A stretch of DNA of 64,000 nucleotides from G963665925 sp963665925. GTDB taxonomy: Bacteria > Bacillota > Clostridia > Peptostreptococcales > Acidaminobacteraceae. The translations under genes and the position numbers were made by a program. Shown piece by piece: positions 34,887 through 43,309 of this stretch (position 1 is the stretch's first letter; each line of letters begins with the position of its first letter). Under the pieces are notes generated by a model. The model was not told where the DNA came from, made no database searches, and saw only the letters and a program-made list of their open reading frames with translations. The stretch covers positions 2,914,001 through 2,978,000 of the forward strand of contig OY762511.1 in the NCBI GenBank assembly GCA_963665925.1. Reading direction: 5' to 3'.

Positions 34887-36551
34887 ATGAAATCTAAAAG
34901 ATTTGAAGTGCTTTCTCAGCGCGAAGTAAATAAGGATGGTTTTCTAAAAGAATGGGCTGAAGTGGGTCTGGTAGCAATGAACTCACCTTATGATCCAAAG
35001 CCATCCATCAAAATAGAGAATGGCCTTGTTGTTGAACTTGACGGCAAGAAAAGAGCAGACTTTGACTTCATCGACCAGTTCATCGCAGACTATGCAATCG
35101 ATCTTGACAGAGCTGAAGATGTTATGGCAATGGATTCTGTAAAACTGGCACATATGCTGGTTGACATCAATGTGTCTAGAGACACACTTATTCCGCTGAC
35201 TACGTCAATGACACCTGCAAAGGTTGTTGAAGTCGTAGGTCACATGAACGTGCTTGAGCTGATGATGGCGCTGACTAAGCTTCGCGCTAGAAAAACACCA
35301 TCTAACCAGTGTCACGTTACAAACCTGAAAGACAATCCAATCCAGATCGCAGCAGATTCTGCTGAAGCGGCAATCCGTGGATTTGACGAGCATGAGACTA
35401 CAGTAGGTATCGTTCGTTACGCACCATTTAACGCACTTTCACTTCTTGTAGGTTCACAGGTAGGTCGTCCTGGTATCCTGACACAATGTGCGGTTGAAGA
35501 AGCGACTGAGCTTGTTCTGGGTATGCGCGGTCTTACAGCTTACGCTGAGACTGTTTCTGTTTACGGTACAGAAAACGTATTTGTAGACGGTGACGATACG
35601 CCTTGGTCAAAATCATTCCTGGCATCTGCATATGCATCGCGCGGTCTGAAAATGCGTTATACATCTGGTACAGGTTCAGAAGTTCTTATGGGATTTGCTG
35701 AAAAACGCTCGATGCTTTATCTTGAAGCACGTTGTATCTTCATCACTAAGGGTGCTGGTGTACAGGGTCTTCAAAATGGTTCGATCTCTTGTATCGGCGT
35801 ACCAGGTGCCGTACCATCAGGTATCCGTGCCGTACTTGCTGAAAACGTCATTACAACAATGCTTGACCTGGAAGTTGCTTCTGGTAACGACCAGACATTC
35901 TCGCACTCAGACATTCGTAGAACAGCACGTACACTGATGCAGATGATTCCTGGAACAGACTTCATCTTCTCGGGCTACTCTGCAACACCTAACTACGATA
36001 ACATGTTCGCTGGTTCTAACTTCGATGCTGACGATTACGATGATTACAACGTACTTCAGCGTGACCTGCGTGTTGACGGCGGCCTACAGCCTGTAACTGA
36101 AGAACAGGTTGTCAAGGCTAGAAATAAAGCGGCGAAAGTGCTTCAAGCAGTATTCAGAGAGCTTGACCTTCCTGTGATTACAGACGAAGAAGTTGAAGCG
36201 GCTACATATGCTCACGGCTCAAAAGACATGCCTGACCGTAATGTGGTTGAAGACCTTAAGGCAGCTGAAGAAATGATGAAGCGCGGCATTACGGGTCTTG
36301 ATGTTGTCAAAGCAATCAAGAAAGGTGGCTTTGATGATGTAGCTGAGAGTCTGCTGAGCATGATGAAACTGCGTGTATCTGGTGACCACTTACATACATC
36401 GGCAATTGTTGACCCGAATTTCCATGTCATCAGTGCTGTAAACGATAGAAATGATTATGCAGGTCCTGGTACAGGTTATCAGATTTCGGATGAGCGCTGG
36501 TCACAGATTCAGAACATTCCGAACGCACTGGAAGCATCTGATTTTAAATAA
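34887..36551 (+). CDS. pduC: Coenzyme B12-dependent propanediol dehydratase large subunit PduC (554 aa)
   Basis: This alpha subunit carries the radical active site that converts 1,2-propanediol to propionaldehyde. Very close agreement with enteric PduC is visible throughout: SKRFEVLSQR at the start, MAMDSVKLAHML, LTTSMTPAKVVEVV, QCHVTN with the active-site His near 143, DNPIQIAADSAEAA with Glu near 170, QVGRPGILTQC, DGDDTPWSKSFLASAYASRGLKMR, and NYDNMFAGSN. Length matches the usual 554. The close PduC identity favours propanediol over glycerol as the main substrate, though such enzymes take both. GGAGG precedes the ATG; pduD starts 13 bases after the stop. Confidence 0.97.
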   Translation: MKSKRFEVLSQREVNKDGFLKEWAEVGLVAMNSPYDPKPSIKIENGLVVELDGKKRADFDFIDQFIADYAIDLDRAEDVMAMDSVKLAHMLVDINVSRDTLIPLTTSMTPAKVVEVVGHMNVLELMMALTKLRARKTPSNQCHVTNLKDNPIQIAADSAEAAIRGFDEHETTVGIVRYAPFNALSLLVGSQVGRPGILTQCAVEEATELVLGMRGLTAYAETVSVYGTENVFVDGDDTPWSKSFLASAYASRGLKMRYTSGTGSEVLMGFAEKRSMLYLEARCIFITKGAGVQGLQNGSISCIGVPGAVPSGIRAVLAENVITTMLDLEVASGNDQTFSHSDIRRTARTLMQMIPGTDFIFSGYSATPNYDNMFAGSNFDADDYDDYNVLQRDLRVDGGLQPVTEEQVVKARNKAAKVLQAVFRELDLPVITDEEVEAATYAHGSKDMPDRNVVEDLKAAEEMMKRGITGLDVVKAIKKGGFDDVAESLLSMMKLRVSGDHLHTSAIVDPNFHVISAVNDRNDYAGPGTGYQISDERWSQIQNIPNALEASDFK

Positions 36552-36564
36552 GGGAGGGACAACG

Positions 36565-37212
36565 ATGGAAATGAATGAAAAAGTATTACGTGCCATCATC
36601 GAAGAAGTCATCCAAAGCATGGATGTAGGCTCTGCAGCAACTGCAGGCGCAACTGCAATGAGCAGTGATCTGGTACTTGAAAGTGTTAAGGAAGCTAAGC
36701 AGGGAACTGCTCCTGATGAAGTTGTCATCGGTGTTGCGCCTGCATTTAATATCGGACAGACAATGACAATTGTCAAGACACCTCACGGTGCGGTTCTAAA
36801 GGAAATCATGGCAGGTATTGAAGAGGAAGGTCTTAAACCACGTGTTATTCGTGTAAACCATACTTCTGACGTGTCCTTCATTGCTCATCATGCAGCAAGA
36901 CTAAGTGGTTCAGGCATTGGCATCGGTATCCAGTCAAAGGGTACTACAGTTATCCACCAAAAGGATCTGTTCCCACTATCAAACGTTGAGCTGTTCCCAC
37001 AGGCACCGCTTATCACACTTGAAGTCTACAGAGCAATTGGTAAGAATGCGGCTAAATACGCTAAAGGCGAATCTCCAAGCCCAGTTCCTCAAATGAACGA
37101 TCAGATGGCGCGTCCTAAGTATCAGGCGATTGCTGCCCTGCTTCACATCAAGGAAACTGAGATGGTTGATCAAAACAAGGCGTCTGAAGAGCTTAAGGTC
37201 ACTTTTAAATAG
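36565..37212 (+). CDS. pduD: Propanediol dehydratase medium subunit PduD (215 aa)
   Basis: This beta subunit helps bind adenosylcobalamin. Typical stretches are DEVVIGVAPAFNIGQTMTIVKTPHG, EEGLKPRVIRVNHTSDVSFIAHHAA, LSGSGIGIGIQSKGTTVIHQKDLFPLSNVELFPQAP and YKQ-like MNDQMARPKYQAIAALLHIKET. The first 20 residues (NEKVLRAIIEEVIQSMD) form an amphipathic encapsulation helix that targets the enzyme into the compartment. ATG 36565 has GGGAGGGAC upstream; an in-frame ATG inside pduC is rejected. Confidence 0.96.
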   Translation: MEMNEKVLRAIIEEVIQSMDVGSAATAGATAMSSDLVLESVKEAKQGTAPDEVVIGVAPAFNIGQTMTIVKTPHGAVLKEIMAGIEEEGLKPRVIRVNHTSDVSFIAHHAARLSGSGIGIGIQSKGTTVIHQKDLFPLSNVELFPQAPLITLEVYRAIGKNAAKYAKGESPSPVPQMNDQMARPKYQAIAALLHIKETEMVDQNKASEELKVTFK

Positions 37213-37221
37213 GAGGCAAAA

Positions 37222-37734
37222 ATGGATAATGTAGCACTGGAAAAAATGATACGTGACGTGATGCTTCAAATGGCCTCAAATGGCGCTGAAGCTCCGAAAA
37301 CTTGTTCAACGCCACAAGCGGGTGGAAAAGTTGACTATACAAATTATCCGCTGAGCGAAAAAATGGTAGACAGCATCAAATCGCCTACTGGTAAAGCGCT
37401 AAGCGACATTACACTAGACGCACTGATGAAAGGTCAAATCACTTCTGAGGACGTTTCAATCGCTCCAGAAACACTGGAAATGCAAGCGCAAGTTGCTGAG
37501 AGTATTGGTAGAAAGGCTTTCGCGAGAAACCTGCGCCGTGCCGCTGAACTGATTGCCATTCCAGACGACCGCGTTCTTGAAATCTATAACGCAATGCGTC
37601 CAAACCGCTCGACTAAGGCGGAGCTTCTGGCGATTGCTGACGAAGTTGAAAACAAATACAACGCATGCATCAATGGCGCTTTCATCAGAGAGTGTGCAGA
37701 TGTATACGAGCGAAGAAACATTCTTAAGAAGTAA
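37222..37734 (+). CDS. pduE: Propanediol dehydratase small subunit PduE (170 aa)
   Basis: This gamma subunit completes the alpha2-beta2-gamma2 dehydratase. DYTNYPLSEKMVDSIKSPTGKALSDITLDALMKGQITSEDVSI, RKAFARNLRRAAELIAIPDDRVLEIYNAMRPNRST and the YERRNILKK end are typical of the subunit. An N-terminal amphipathic helix (LEKMIRDVMLQMAS) with a linker up to residue 40 is a likely second encapsulation signal. AGGAGG precedes the ATG, 9 bases after pduD. Confidence 0.96.
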   Translation: MDNVALEKMIRDVMLQMASNGAEAPKTCSTPQAGGKVDYTNYPLSEKMVDSIKSPTGKALSDITLDALMKGQITSEDVSIAPETLEMQAQVAESIGRKAFARNLRRAAELIAIPDDRVLEIYNAMRPNRSTKAELLAIADEVENKYNACINGAFIRECADVYERRNILKK

Positions 37735-37754
37735 GGAAAAATGGAGGTTGTCAA

Positions 37755-39563
37755 ATGAAATATATAGCTGGAATAGACATAGGTAATGCTACAACAGAAA
37801 CAGCTATTGGTGTTTCAGATGGTGATTCCATGAAGTTTGTCTCTACTGGGATTTCAAAAACCACAGGAATAAAGGGAACGCTGGACAACATGAATGGCGT
37901 CTATGCTTCCCTGAGACAGGCACTGAAAGCGGCAGATCTTGAAATTGAAGACCTGAGCAGCATTCAAATCAATGAAGCTGCGCCTGTTATCGGCGATGTT
38001 GCCATGGAGACAATCACTGAAACTGTCATAACCGAATCGACCATGATTGGCCATAATCCTCATACGCCAGGCGGTGTAGGGATTGGATACGGTTACACAG
38101 TGGACCTAAGAGACGCCATGACTTTTGACAAGACGCCTCTCATAGTTCTGGTAAATCACGAAACGGATTTCATAGAAGCTTCAAGAGGAATTGAAGACCT
38201 ATTTCAAGCTGGGAAGGATGTAAGGGGTGCCATTCTCGCCAAAGACGATGGTGTTCTTGTACAAAACCGGATTGATAAGCTTATTCCCATTGTCGATGAA
38301 GTTTGTTTGTTCGATAAGATTCCTAGAAATATGTATGCAGCGATTGAAGTTGCTCCGGTTGGCGGGGTTGTAGAAACACTGTCGAACCCGTATGGGATTG
38401 CGACGCTGTTCGAACTGACACCGGAAGAAACGAAGTTCGTTGTACCCATATCGCGTGCGTTGATTGGCAATCGATCAGCGGTAGTGATAAAAACACCTGA
38501 AGGCGATGTGAAGGCCAGAAAAATTCCGGCAGGCATCATCCGCATTGAAGGTGAAAAAAGGACGAAAGAGGTTGATGTTGACCACGGCGCTGAGACACTG
38601 ATGAAGGTTCTTGAAGTTTGTGCGCCTGTCCGGGATATCAGAGGGGAAGCGGGAACCAACGCAGGGGCTATGCTTGAACGTGTTCGTCAAGTCATGGCAA
38701 AGCTGACTGGGATGAATCATGAAGATGTCAGCATCCAGGATTTACTTGCGGTGGACACCATCTCGCCTCAAAGTGTTCAAGGCGGACTCGCAGGAGAATA
38801 TTCCATGGAAAGCGCTGTAGGCGTCGCTGCCATGGTAAAGGCAGACCGGCTTCAGATGCAGCGTATTGCAAATGCCCTGCATGAAAAACTGAAGGTGCCT
38901 GTTGAGGTAGGCGGCGTGGAGGCTGAAATGGCAATTTACGGCGCCCTGACAACACCGGGTACTTCAAAGCCGCTGGCTATTATCGATATGGGCGCGGGAT
39001 CGACTGATGCATCGATTATGAAGCGGAGCGGTGAAATTGAACTCGTTCACTTGGCGGGTGCTGGAAACATGGTCACACTTCTAATTGATACGGAACTAGG
39101 CATTGGGGATCTTTCGCTGTCAGAAGACATTAAGAAGCATCCGCTGGCTAAAGTTGAGAGCATGCACCATATAAGGCATGAGGACGGAACGGTGGAGTTC
39201 TTCAAGACGCCCGTCGATTCTGAATGTTTTGCCAGAGTGGTCATCCTCAAACCGGAAGGCATGATACCGATTCGAAAGGAAATCTCCATCGAAAAGGTTA
39301 AACTTGTGCGTAAACTGGCGAAAGAAAAAGTATTTGTAACGAATGCTCTAAGGTCTCTTAAACAGGTGAGTCCTACGGGCAATATTCGAGATATAGACTA
39401 TGTTGTACTTGTAGGCGGGTCGGCACTGGACTTTGAAGTGCCGCAGCTGGTTACTGAAGCGCTCTCCCAATACGGTATCGTCGCGGGTAGAGGTAACATC
39501 AGAGGAAGCGAAGGTCCTAGAAACGCTGTTGCGACAGGACTTGTACTTTCGGCTGGGAGGTAG
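37755..39563 (+). CDS. pduG: Diol dehydratase reactivating factor large subunit PduG (602 aa)
   Basis: This is an actin/Hsp70-type ATPase that swaps damaged cobalamin out of inactivated dehydratase. It begins YIAGIDIGNATTETAIG, the phosphate-1 motif, has GGVGIGYGYTVDLRD, the swivelling domain near 250-400, and IIDMGAGSTDASIM near 400 as phosphate-2, with VGGSALDFEVPQLV near 555. Length matches the usual 600-610. AGG(A)GGTTGTC precedes the ATG. PduH follows within two bases, as expected for a heterodimeric chaperone. Confidence 0.96.
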   Translation: MKYIAGIDIGNATTETAIGVSDGDSMKFVSTGISKTTGIKGTLDNMNGVYASLRQALKAADLEIEDLSSIQINEAAPVIGDVAMETITETVITESTMIGHNPHTPGGVGIGYGYTVDLRDAMTFDKTPLIVLVNHETDFIEASRGIEDLFQAGKDVRGAILAKDDGVLVQNRIDKLIPIVDEVCLFDKIPRNMYAAIEVAPVGGVVETLSNPYGIATLFELTPEETKFVVPISRALIGNRSAVVIKTPEGDVKARKIPAGIIRIEGEKRTKEVDVDHGAETLMKVLEVCAPVRDIRGEAGTNAGAMLERVRQVMAKLTGMNHEDVSIQDLLAVDTISPQSVQGGLAGEYSMESAVGVAAMVKADRLQMQRIANALHEKLKVPVEVGGVEAEMAIYGALTTPGTSKPLAIIDMGAGSTDASIMKRSGEIELVHLAGAGNMVTLLIDTELGIGDLSLSEDIKKHPLAKVESMHHIRHEDGTVEFFKTPVDSECFARVVILKPEGMIPIRKEISIEKVKLVRKLAKEKVFVTNALRSLKQVSPTGNIRDIDYVVLVGGSALDFEVPQLVTEALSQYGIVAGRGNIRGSEGPRNAVATGLVLSAGR

Positions 39564-39565
39564 CT

Positions 39566-39913
39566 ATGAGAAATGTTGAAATCGTCATAAGTTATCCAAA
39601 AGCACTGATACACAGAAACCAGGTGTACTTTCTTGCATACGGCATAGAAGAAGAAGGCATTCCTTTTAAACTTATGGAGTCAGACGAGTCCAGTGCGCAC
39701 AAAAATGCCGATAAGGCAGCACTGAACTCTGGGCTCGATATTGGAATTGGCATAGGTGAAGACTGGCAGATTGCAATAAGGCATAGTCGATTTGAAGAGG
39801 GAACATACCTGTTCGATATCAAGGTGCATAACGGAATAGACATGAAAGCCTATGGCGCGAATGCAGCGCGACTCATGAAGGGTGTTCCATTTAAAGAAAT
39901 CGCAGGAGGTTGA
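39566..39913 (+). CDS. pduH: Diol dehydratase reactivating factor small subunit PduH (115 aa)
   Basis: The sequence has the features of the small reactivase subunit, which resembles the dehydratase beta subunit and takes its place during cofactor exchange: YGIEEEGIPFKLMES, AALNSGLDIGIGIGEDWQIAIRHSRFEEGTYLFDI and a C-terminal NAARLMKGVPFKEI. Length is normal. The stop is two bases before the pduK start, whose AGGAGG lies inside this gene. Confidence 0.93.
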   Translation: MRNVEIVISYPKALIHRNQVYFLAYGIEEEGIPFKLMESDESSAHKNADKAALNSGLDIGIGIGEDWQIAIRHSRFEEGTYLFDIKVHNGIDMKAYGANAARLMKGVPFKEIAGG

Positions 39914-39914
39914 T

Positions 39915-40538
39915 ATGCAACAAGCATTAGGATTGATTGAAACAGTTGGTCTTGCAGCTGCTTATGAAGCTGCTGATACGGCGGTTAAAACAGCCTGTGT
40001 TGAGCTGATTGGATATGAACTGTCTAAGGGTGATGGCATGGTCACTGTTAAGATAGCCGGAAATGTTGGTGCTGTTCAGGCAGGTATTAAAGCCGCCCAG
40101 CTTTCTGCAAGCCTTGTCAGCAAGGTGTTCAGTGTTCAGGTTATCCCAAGACCCAGTAGAAGTCTGGACGCCATGGTTTTCACAAAAGAGACGGTTCTGT
40201 ATACGGATGAACCCGATGAACCGGCTCAGGTGGAACAGACTGAAGAACAGCTTCCGCTTCTTGAAGTGGCTGAGGAAGAAACAGAAGACCAGCCCGCAGA
40301 ATCAGAATCAGAAGATCAACCGGCCGCTGGAGGAGAACTGTCCCTCGAATCAGGAGCAGATGAACCTCAAGTCGTCGAAGAGACCCAAGAAATTGTGCAA
40401 GCGCAGGTTGAAACGAAAATGGTAGGAGAAACAGATTTGAGCGAGAGCATCATCACTTGCAACATCTGTAAAGATCCTGCCTGCAACAGAAAAAAAGGTG
40501 AGCCCAAAAGAACCTGTCTGCACTATTTCAAGAGTTAA
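39915..40538 (+). CDS. pduK: BMC-H shell protein PduK with acidic linker and Cys-rich C-terminus (207 aa)
   Basis: One BMC domain (residues about 1-88: QALGLIETVGLAAAYEAADTAVKTACVELIGYE through VFSVQVIPRPSR) is followed by about 90 residues very rich in Glu, Gln and Asp, then a compact tail with C-x2-C-x4-C-x10-C (CNICKDPAC...KRTC), suited to zinc or an iron-sulfur cluster. This layout matches PduK of other pdu loci, a minor shell protein. ATG 39915 with GCAGGAGGTTGAT upstream is preferred over an in-frame start inside pduH. Confidence 0.9.
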   Translation: MQQALGLIETVGLAAAYEAADTAVKTACVELIGYELSKGDGMVTVKIAGNVGAVQAGIKAAQLSASLVSKVFSVQVIPRPSRSLDAMVFTKETVLYTDEPDEPAQVEQTEEQLPLLEVAEEETEDQPAESESEDQPAAGGELSLESGADEPQVVEETQEIVQAQVETKMVGETDLSESIITCNICKDPACNRKKGEPKRTCLHYFKS

Positions 40539-40607
40539 GTACATATTATGTGATGTGTGTAATGAGTCGGAGAAGGCTCTTATCAAAAATAAGTAAGGAG
40601 AGATATT

Positions 40608-40877
40608 ATGGGTAATGCACTTGGTTTAATAGAAACGAAAGGTCTGGTAGGTTCTATTGAAGCTGCTGATGCAATGACAAAGGCAGCAAATGTTGAACTG
40701 ATCGGTTACGAAAAAATCGGTTCAGGTCTTGTAACAGTTATGGTCAGAGGCGATGTAGGCGCTGTTAAGGCAGCGGTTGAAGCTGGCTGTGCTGCTGCCG
40801 AGCGTGTTGGTGAAGTCGTTTCTACACATGTAATTCCAAGACCTCATACAGACACTGAGAAAATTATCCCAAGATAA
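40608..40877 (+). CDS. pduJ: Hexameric BMC-H shell protein PduJ (89 aa)
   Basis: A minimal single BMC domain: NALGLIETKGLVGSIEAADAM, IGYEKIGSGLVTVMVRGDVGAVKAAVEAG and THVIPRPH. It is the close paralogue of PduA at 33750 without the charged tail. PduJ is usually the most abundant facet protein. AAGGAGAGATATT precedes the ATG. The gap of 69 bases before it is the largest within the operon's first half and shows no terminator. Confidence 0.94.
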   Translation: MGNALGLIETKGLVGSIEAADAMTKAANVELIGYEKIGSGLVTVMVRGDVGAVKAAVEAGCAAAERVGEVVSTHVIPRPHTDTEKIIPR

Positions 40878-40893
40878 TTGAGGAGGCGGCCAG

Positions 40894-41523
40894 GTGAATG
40901 AAGCAAAAGTGACAGCGATTGTAGAAGCTGTCAAAGACGTTTTGAACGTGCTGAACTGCAGCGTGCCGGTTGGCGTGTCCAATCGGCACGTACACCTGAG
41001 CCAGGCAGATATGGAAGTGCTGTTTGGCGAGGGACATGAGCTGGAGTTTATGAAAGAACTAAAACAGCCAGGACAGTACGCAGCTAAGGAGACTGTTACG
41101 CTCGAAGGCCCAAAAGGCAAACTTGAGCGTGTTAGGATACTCGGACCGATAAGACCGAGCACTCAAATTGAAATCAGTATTTCTGATGGATTCAAGCTGG
41201 GTGTGAGTGCTCCGGTGAGGCCTTCTGGAAAACTTGAAGGGTCTCCTGGCATAAGACTTGTCGGACCAGAAGGATACGTGGATTTGCCGGTGGGTGTGAT
41301 TGTAGCGCACAGGCATATTCATATGCATACGACTGATGCAAAGAGAATGGGAATAGAAGATGGCATGTCGGTATGTGTCAAATCCAGTGGACCGCGTGCG
41401 GTGATGTTTGAGAATGTTACATGCCGCGTCAGTGAAAAATATGCACTAGAGCTCCATCTTGACATGGATGAGGCAAACGCTGGTGGCATTAGAAATGGCG
41501 ATTTGTTCGAAATATTGAGGTGA
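40894..41523 (+). CDS. pduL: Phosphate propanoyltransferase PduL (209 aa)
   Basis: PduL-type phosphotransacylase converts propionyl-CoA and phosphate to propionyl-phosphate and recycles CoA inside the compartment. Metal-ligand motifs are visible: VGVSNRHVHLS near residue 31, VIVAHRHIHMHTTDA near 135 and LELHLDMDEANAGG near 190. The first 20 residues (EAKVTAIVEAVKDVLNVLN) are an amphipathic encapsulation helix. GTG start at 40894 follows GAGGAGGCGGCC. No propionate kinase is present in the locus, so the last step must be supplied elsewhere. Confidence 0.95.
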   Translation: MNEAKVTAIVEAVKDVLNVLNCSVPVGVSNRHVHLSQADMEVLFGEGHELEFMKELKQPGQYAAKETVTLEGPKGKLERVRILGPIRPSTQIEISISDGFKLGVSAPVRPSGKLEGSPGIRLVGPEGYVDLPVGVIVAHRHIHMHTTDAKRMGIEDGMSVCVKSSGPRAVMFENVTCRVSEKYALELHLDMDEANAGGIRNGDLFEILR

Positions 41524-41530
41524 TGGTGCG

Positions 41531-42376
41531 ATGATTAACAAATCAAATGCTCTGATTATGGACTTTGAATCTAAAATAGGGCAGGGAAAAAGCATAGCGC
41601 CAACTGGGGAGCTGTTCTGCGGTGTCGACCTTGGAACGGCGAATATCGTACTTGCTGTTGTAGATGAAACTGGAATGCCGATAGCGGGAAGAAGCCAACC
41701 GGCACGTGTCATCAGAGATGGTGTCGTGGTTGACTATGTTGGTGCGATTGACATAGTGAGGCGTCTGAAGGCTGAACTGGAGGAAGAGCTAGGCTGTGAA
41801 CTGACACGTGCAGCGGCTGCAATTCCACCAGGTGTAGATACAGGCTGCGTAAAGGCAATTGGAAATGTTGTTGAAGCAGCCGATTTCGAACTTTCATGCA
41901 TTGTGGATGAACCGACGGCTGCCTCGAGGGTGCTTGGCATAACAGATGGTGCGGTTGTCGATGTTGGTGGTGGGACTACAGGCATCAGTATCCTTGAAAA
42001 AGGGCGGGTGACCTTTACTGCCGATGAGCCGACAGGCGGGCATCACATGACGTTGGTTTTGGCAGGTGCAAAGAAACTGAGTTATGACGAAGCGGAGTTG
42101 CTGAAGCAGGACTTGGAGAGTGAGAAACGTATTTTCCCAATCATCCAGCCTGTAGTCGAGAAGATGGCATCCATAGTGAGTCGATTCCTGATTGGCAGAT
42201 CTGTAAAGACACTGTATGTGGTTGGCGGTGCATGCACAATGGAGAATTACGAGTCGGTATTTGAAAAAATGCTGGGAATTTCTGTTCTAAAACCTGTGAA
42301 CCCCATACTGGTTACGCCGCTTGGCATTGCATTGTCCTGCAGAGATGAGGTGATGCAGTGCAAATCGACAGCTTAG
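41531..42376 (+). CDS. eutJ: EutJ-like actin-fold ATPase/chaperone (281 aa)
   Basis: An Hsp70/actin-type ATPase with phosphate-1 FCGVDLGTANIVLAVVD near residue 29, ACIVDEPTAA-like CIVDEPTAASRVLGI, phosphate-2 VVDVGGGTTGISIL near 137 and adenosine loop YVVGGACTMENYE near 230. It matches EutJ from ethanolamine compartments, thought to aid folding or assembly of compartment enzymes. A EutJ homologue between pduL and pduM also occurs in some Gram-positive pdu loci (from memory). Its 3' end overlaps the pduM start by 19 bases. Confidence 0.9.
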   Translation: MINKSNALIMDFESKIGQGKSIAPTGELFCGVDLGTANIVLAVVDETGMPIAGRSQPARVIRDGVVVDYVGAIDIVRRLKAELEEELGCELTRAAAAIPPGVDTGCVKAIGNVVEAADFELSCIVDEPTAASRVLGITDGAVVDVGGGTTGISILEKGRVTFTADEPTGGHHMTLVLAGAKKLSYDEAELLKQDLESEKRIFPIIQPVVEKMASIVSRFLIGRSVKTLYVVGGACTMENYESVFEKMLGISVLKPVNPILVTPLGIALSCRDEVMQCKSTA

Positions 42377-43020
42377 TTGAAGAAATCGTAAACAGGGTCA
42401 TGAAGGCAATTTGTCTGCAGCGTTCCAAAGCGCTGATCCTCATTCCGAGAATGCGGGTGGATGTTGCTGAGGGACTTGTGAGACTGATTGGTTCCAGAGC
42501 GTATCGGCAGGCGTTCGATGTGCTTCTGCCAAAGGCAATGCCTAGTGAAATCCTAAAAGTATTTGAAAGTCACGGCCTGTATGTTGACAAACAGTTTGTT
42601 TCACAGGAATCACTGGACATGAGTCAGTATTCCGAACTGCTGGTTATTGATCTCCATGCATCGCTCATGCGTGAGGTCGTTGAAATCAGACCCATGACGG
42701 TTTTTGGAAAAGCAATCATCGAGGGTCTTGAAAAGGAAATGAAAATACAAGTGGTTTCCTGCGGATTTGATCATGAACGTTCGTTAAAGGGAAAAACGCC
42801 ATTTATAGATGTCCTGTCAAAGGATATGGCAACTATGAAGTCCTGGGGCATTCGTTTCGGGCGTGCTGAAAACGGACGTGCATATATCGCGGGCAGGTTG
42901 ATAACGGCTTCTGATCTTGTAGGCTATGAAAACAAGGAAGTATGCATTCAAACGGGTGCGATTTTAACGGAACTTGCCCGGGAGAGAGCTGAAAAAAATG
43001 GAATTACCATTGTAAGATAG
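42358..43020 (+). CDS. pduM: PduM-like microcompartment assembly protein (220 aa)
   Basis: The position (before pduN) and C-terminal half fit PduM, a structural protein required for proper compartments: the end GRLITASDLVGYENKEVCIQTGAILTELARERAEKNGI parallels enteric PduM. It is longer than the enteric protein (about 160 residues), with an extra central domain (VLLPKAMPSEILKVFESHGLYVDKQFV). It begins with an amphipathic helix (IDSLVEEIVNRVMKAI), a probable encapsulation signal. The GTG start overlaps eutJ and follows GATGAGGTGATGCA. Confidence 0.8.
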   Translation: MQIDSLVEEIVNRVMKAICLQRSKALILIPRMRVDVAEGLVRLIGSRAYRQAFDVLLPKAMPSEILKVFESHGLYVDKQFVSQESLDMSQYSELLVIDLHASLMREVVEIRPMTVFGKAIIEGLEKEMKIQVVSCGFDHERSLKGKTPFIDVLSKDMATMKSWGIRFGRAENGRAYIAGRLITASDLVGYENKEVCIQTGAILTELARERAEKNGITIVR

Positions 43021-43029
43021 GAGGCATTT

Positions 43030-43308
43030 ATGATACTTGCGCAGGTACGCGGGAATGTTGTGGCCACTACAAAAGACAGTAATTTAAATGGGCAGAAACT
43101 GCTGATTGTCAAGCAGATAGAGCCTGAAAACGATAGACATGGTAAAGTGATGGTCGCAGTCGATACTGTGGGGGCCGGTTATGGTGAGACAGTTCTGGTC
43201 GCAACCGGCAGCTCGGCGCGCAAGGCTGAAGCGATTCAGCGTATGCAGTCGACCGTCGATGCTGCCATAGTGGCAATCGTGGATACATGGGAATATCAAG
43301 GTGATTGA
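43030..43308 (+). CDS. pduN: Pentameric vertex shell protein PduN, EutN/CcmL family (92 aa)
   Basis: MILAQVRGNVVATTKDSNLNGQKLLIVKQIEP, VAVDTVGAGYGETVLVATGSSARKA and the C-terminal AAIVAIVDTWEYQGD are diagnostic of the EutN/CcmL fold, which caps the twelve vertices of the polyhedral shell. Length is normal. AGGAGGCATTT precedes the ATG. It ends one base before the pduO start. Confidence 0.96.
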   Translation: MILAQVRGNVVATTKDSNLNGQKLLIVKQIEPENDRHGKVMVAVDTVGAGYGETVLVATGSSARKAEAIQRMQSTVDAAIVAIVDTWEYQGD

Positions 43309-43309
43309 T

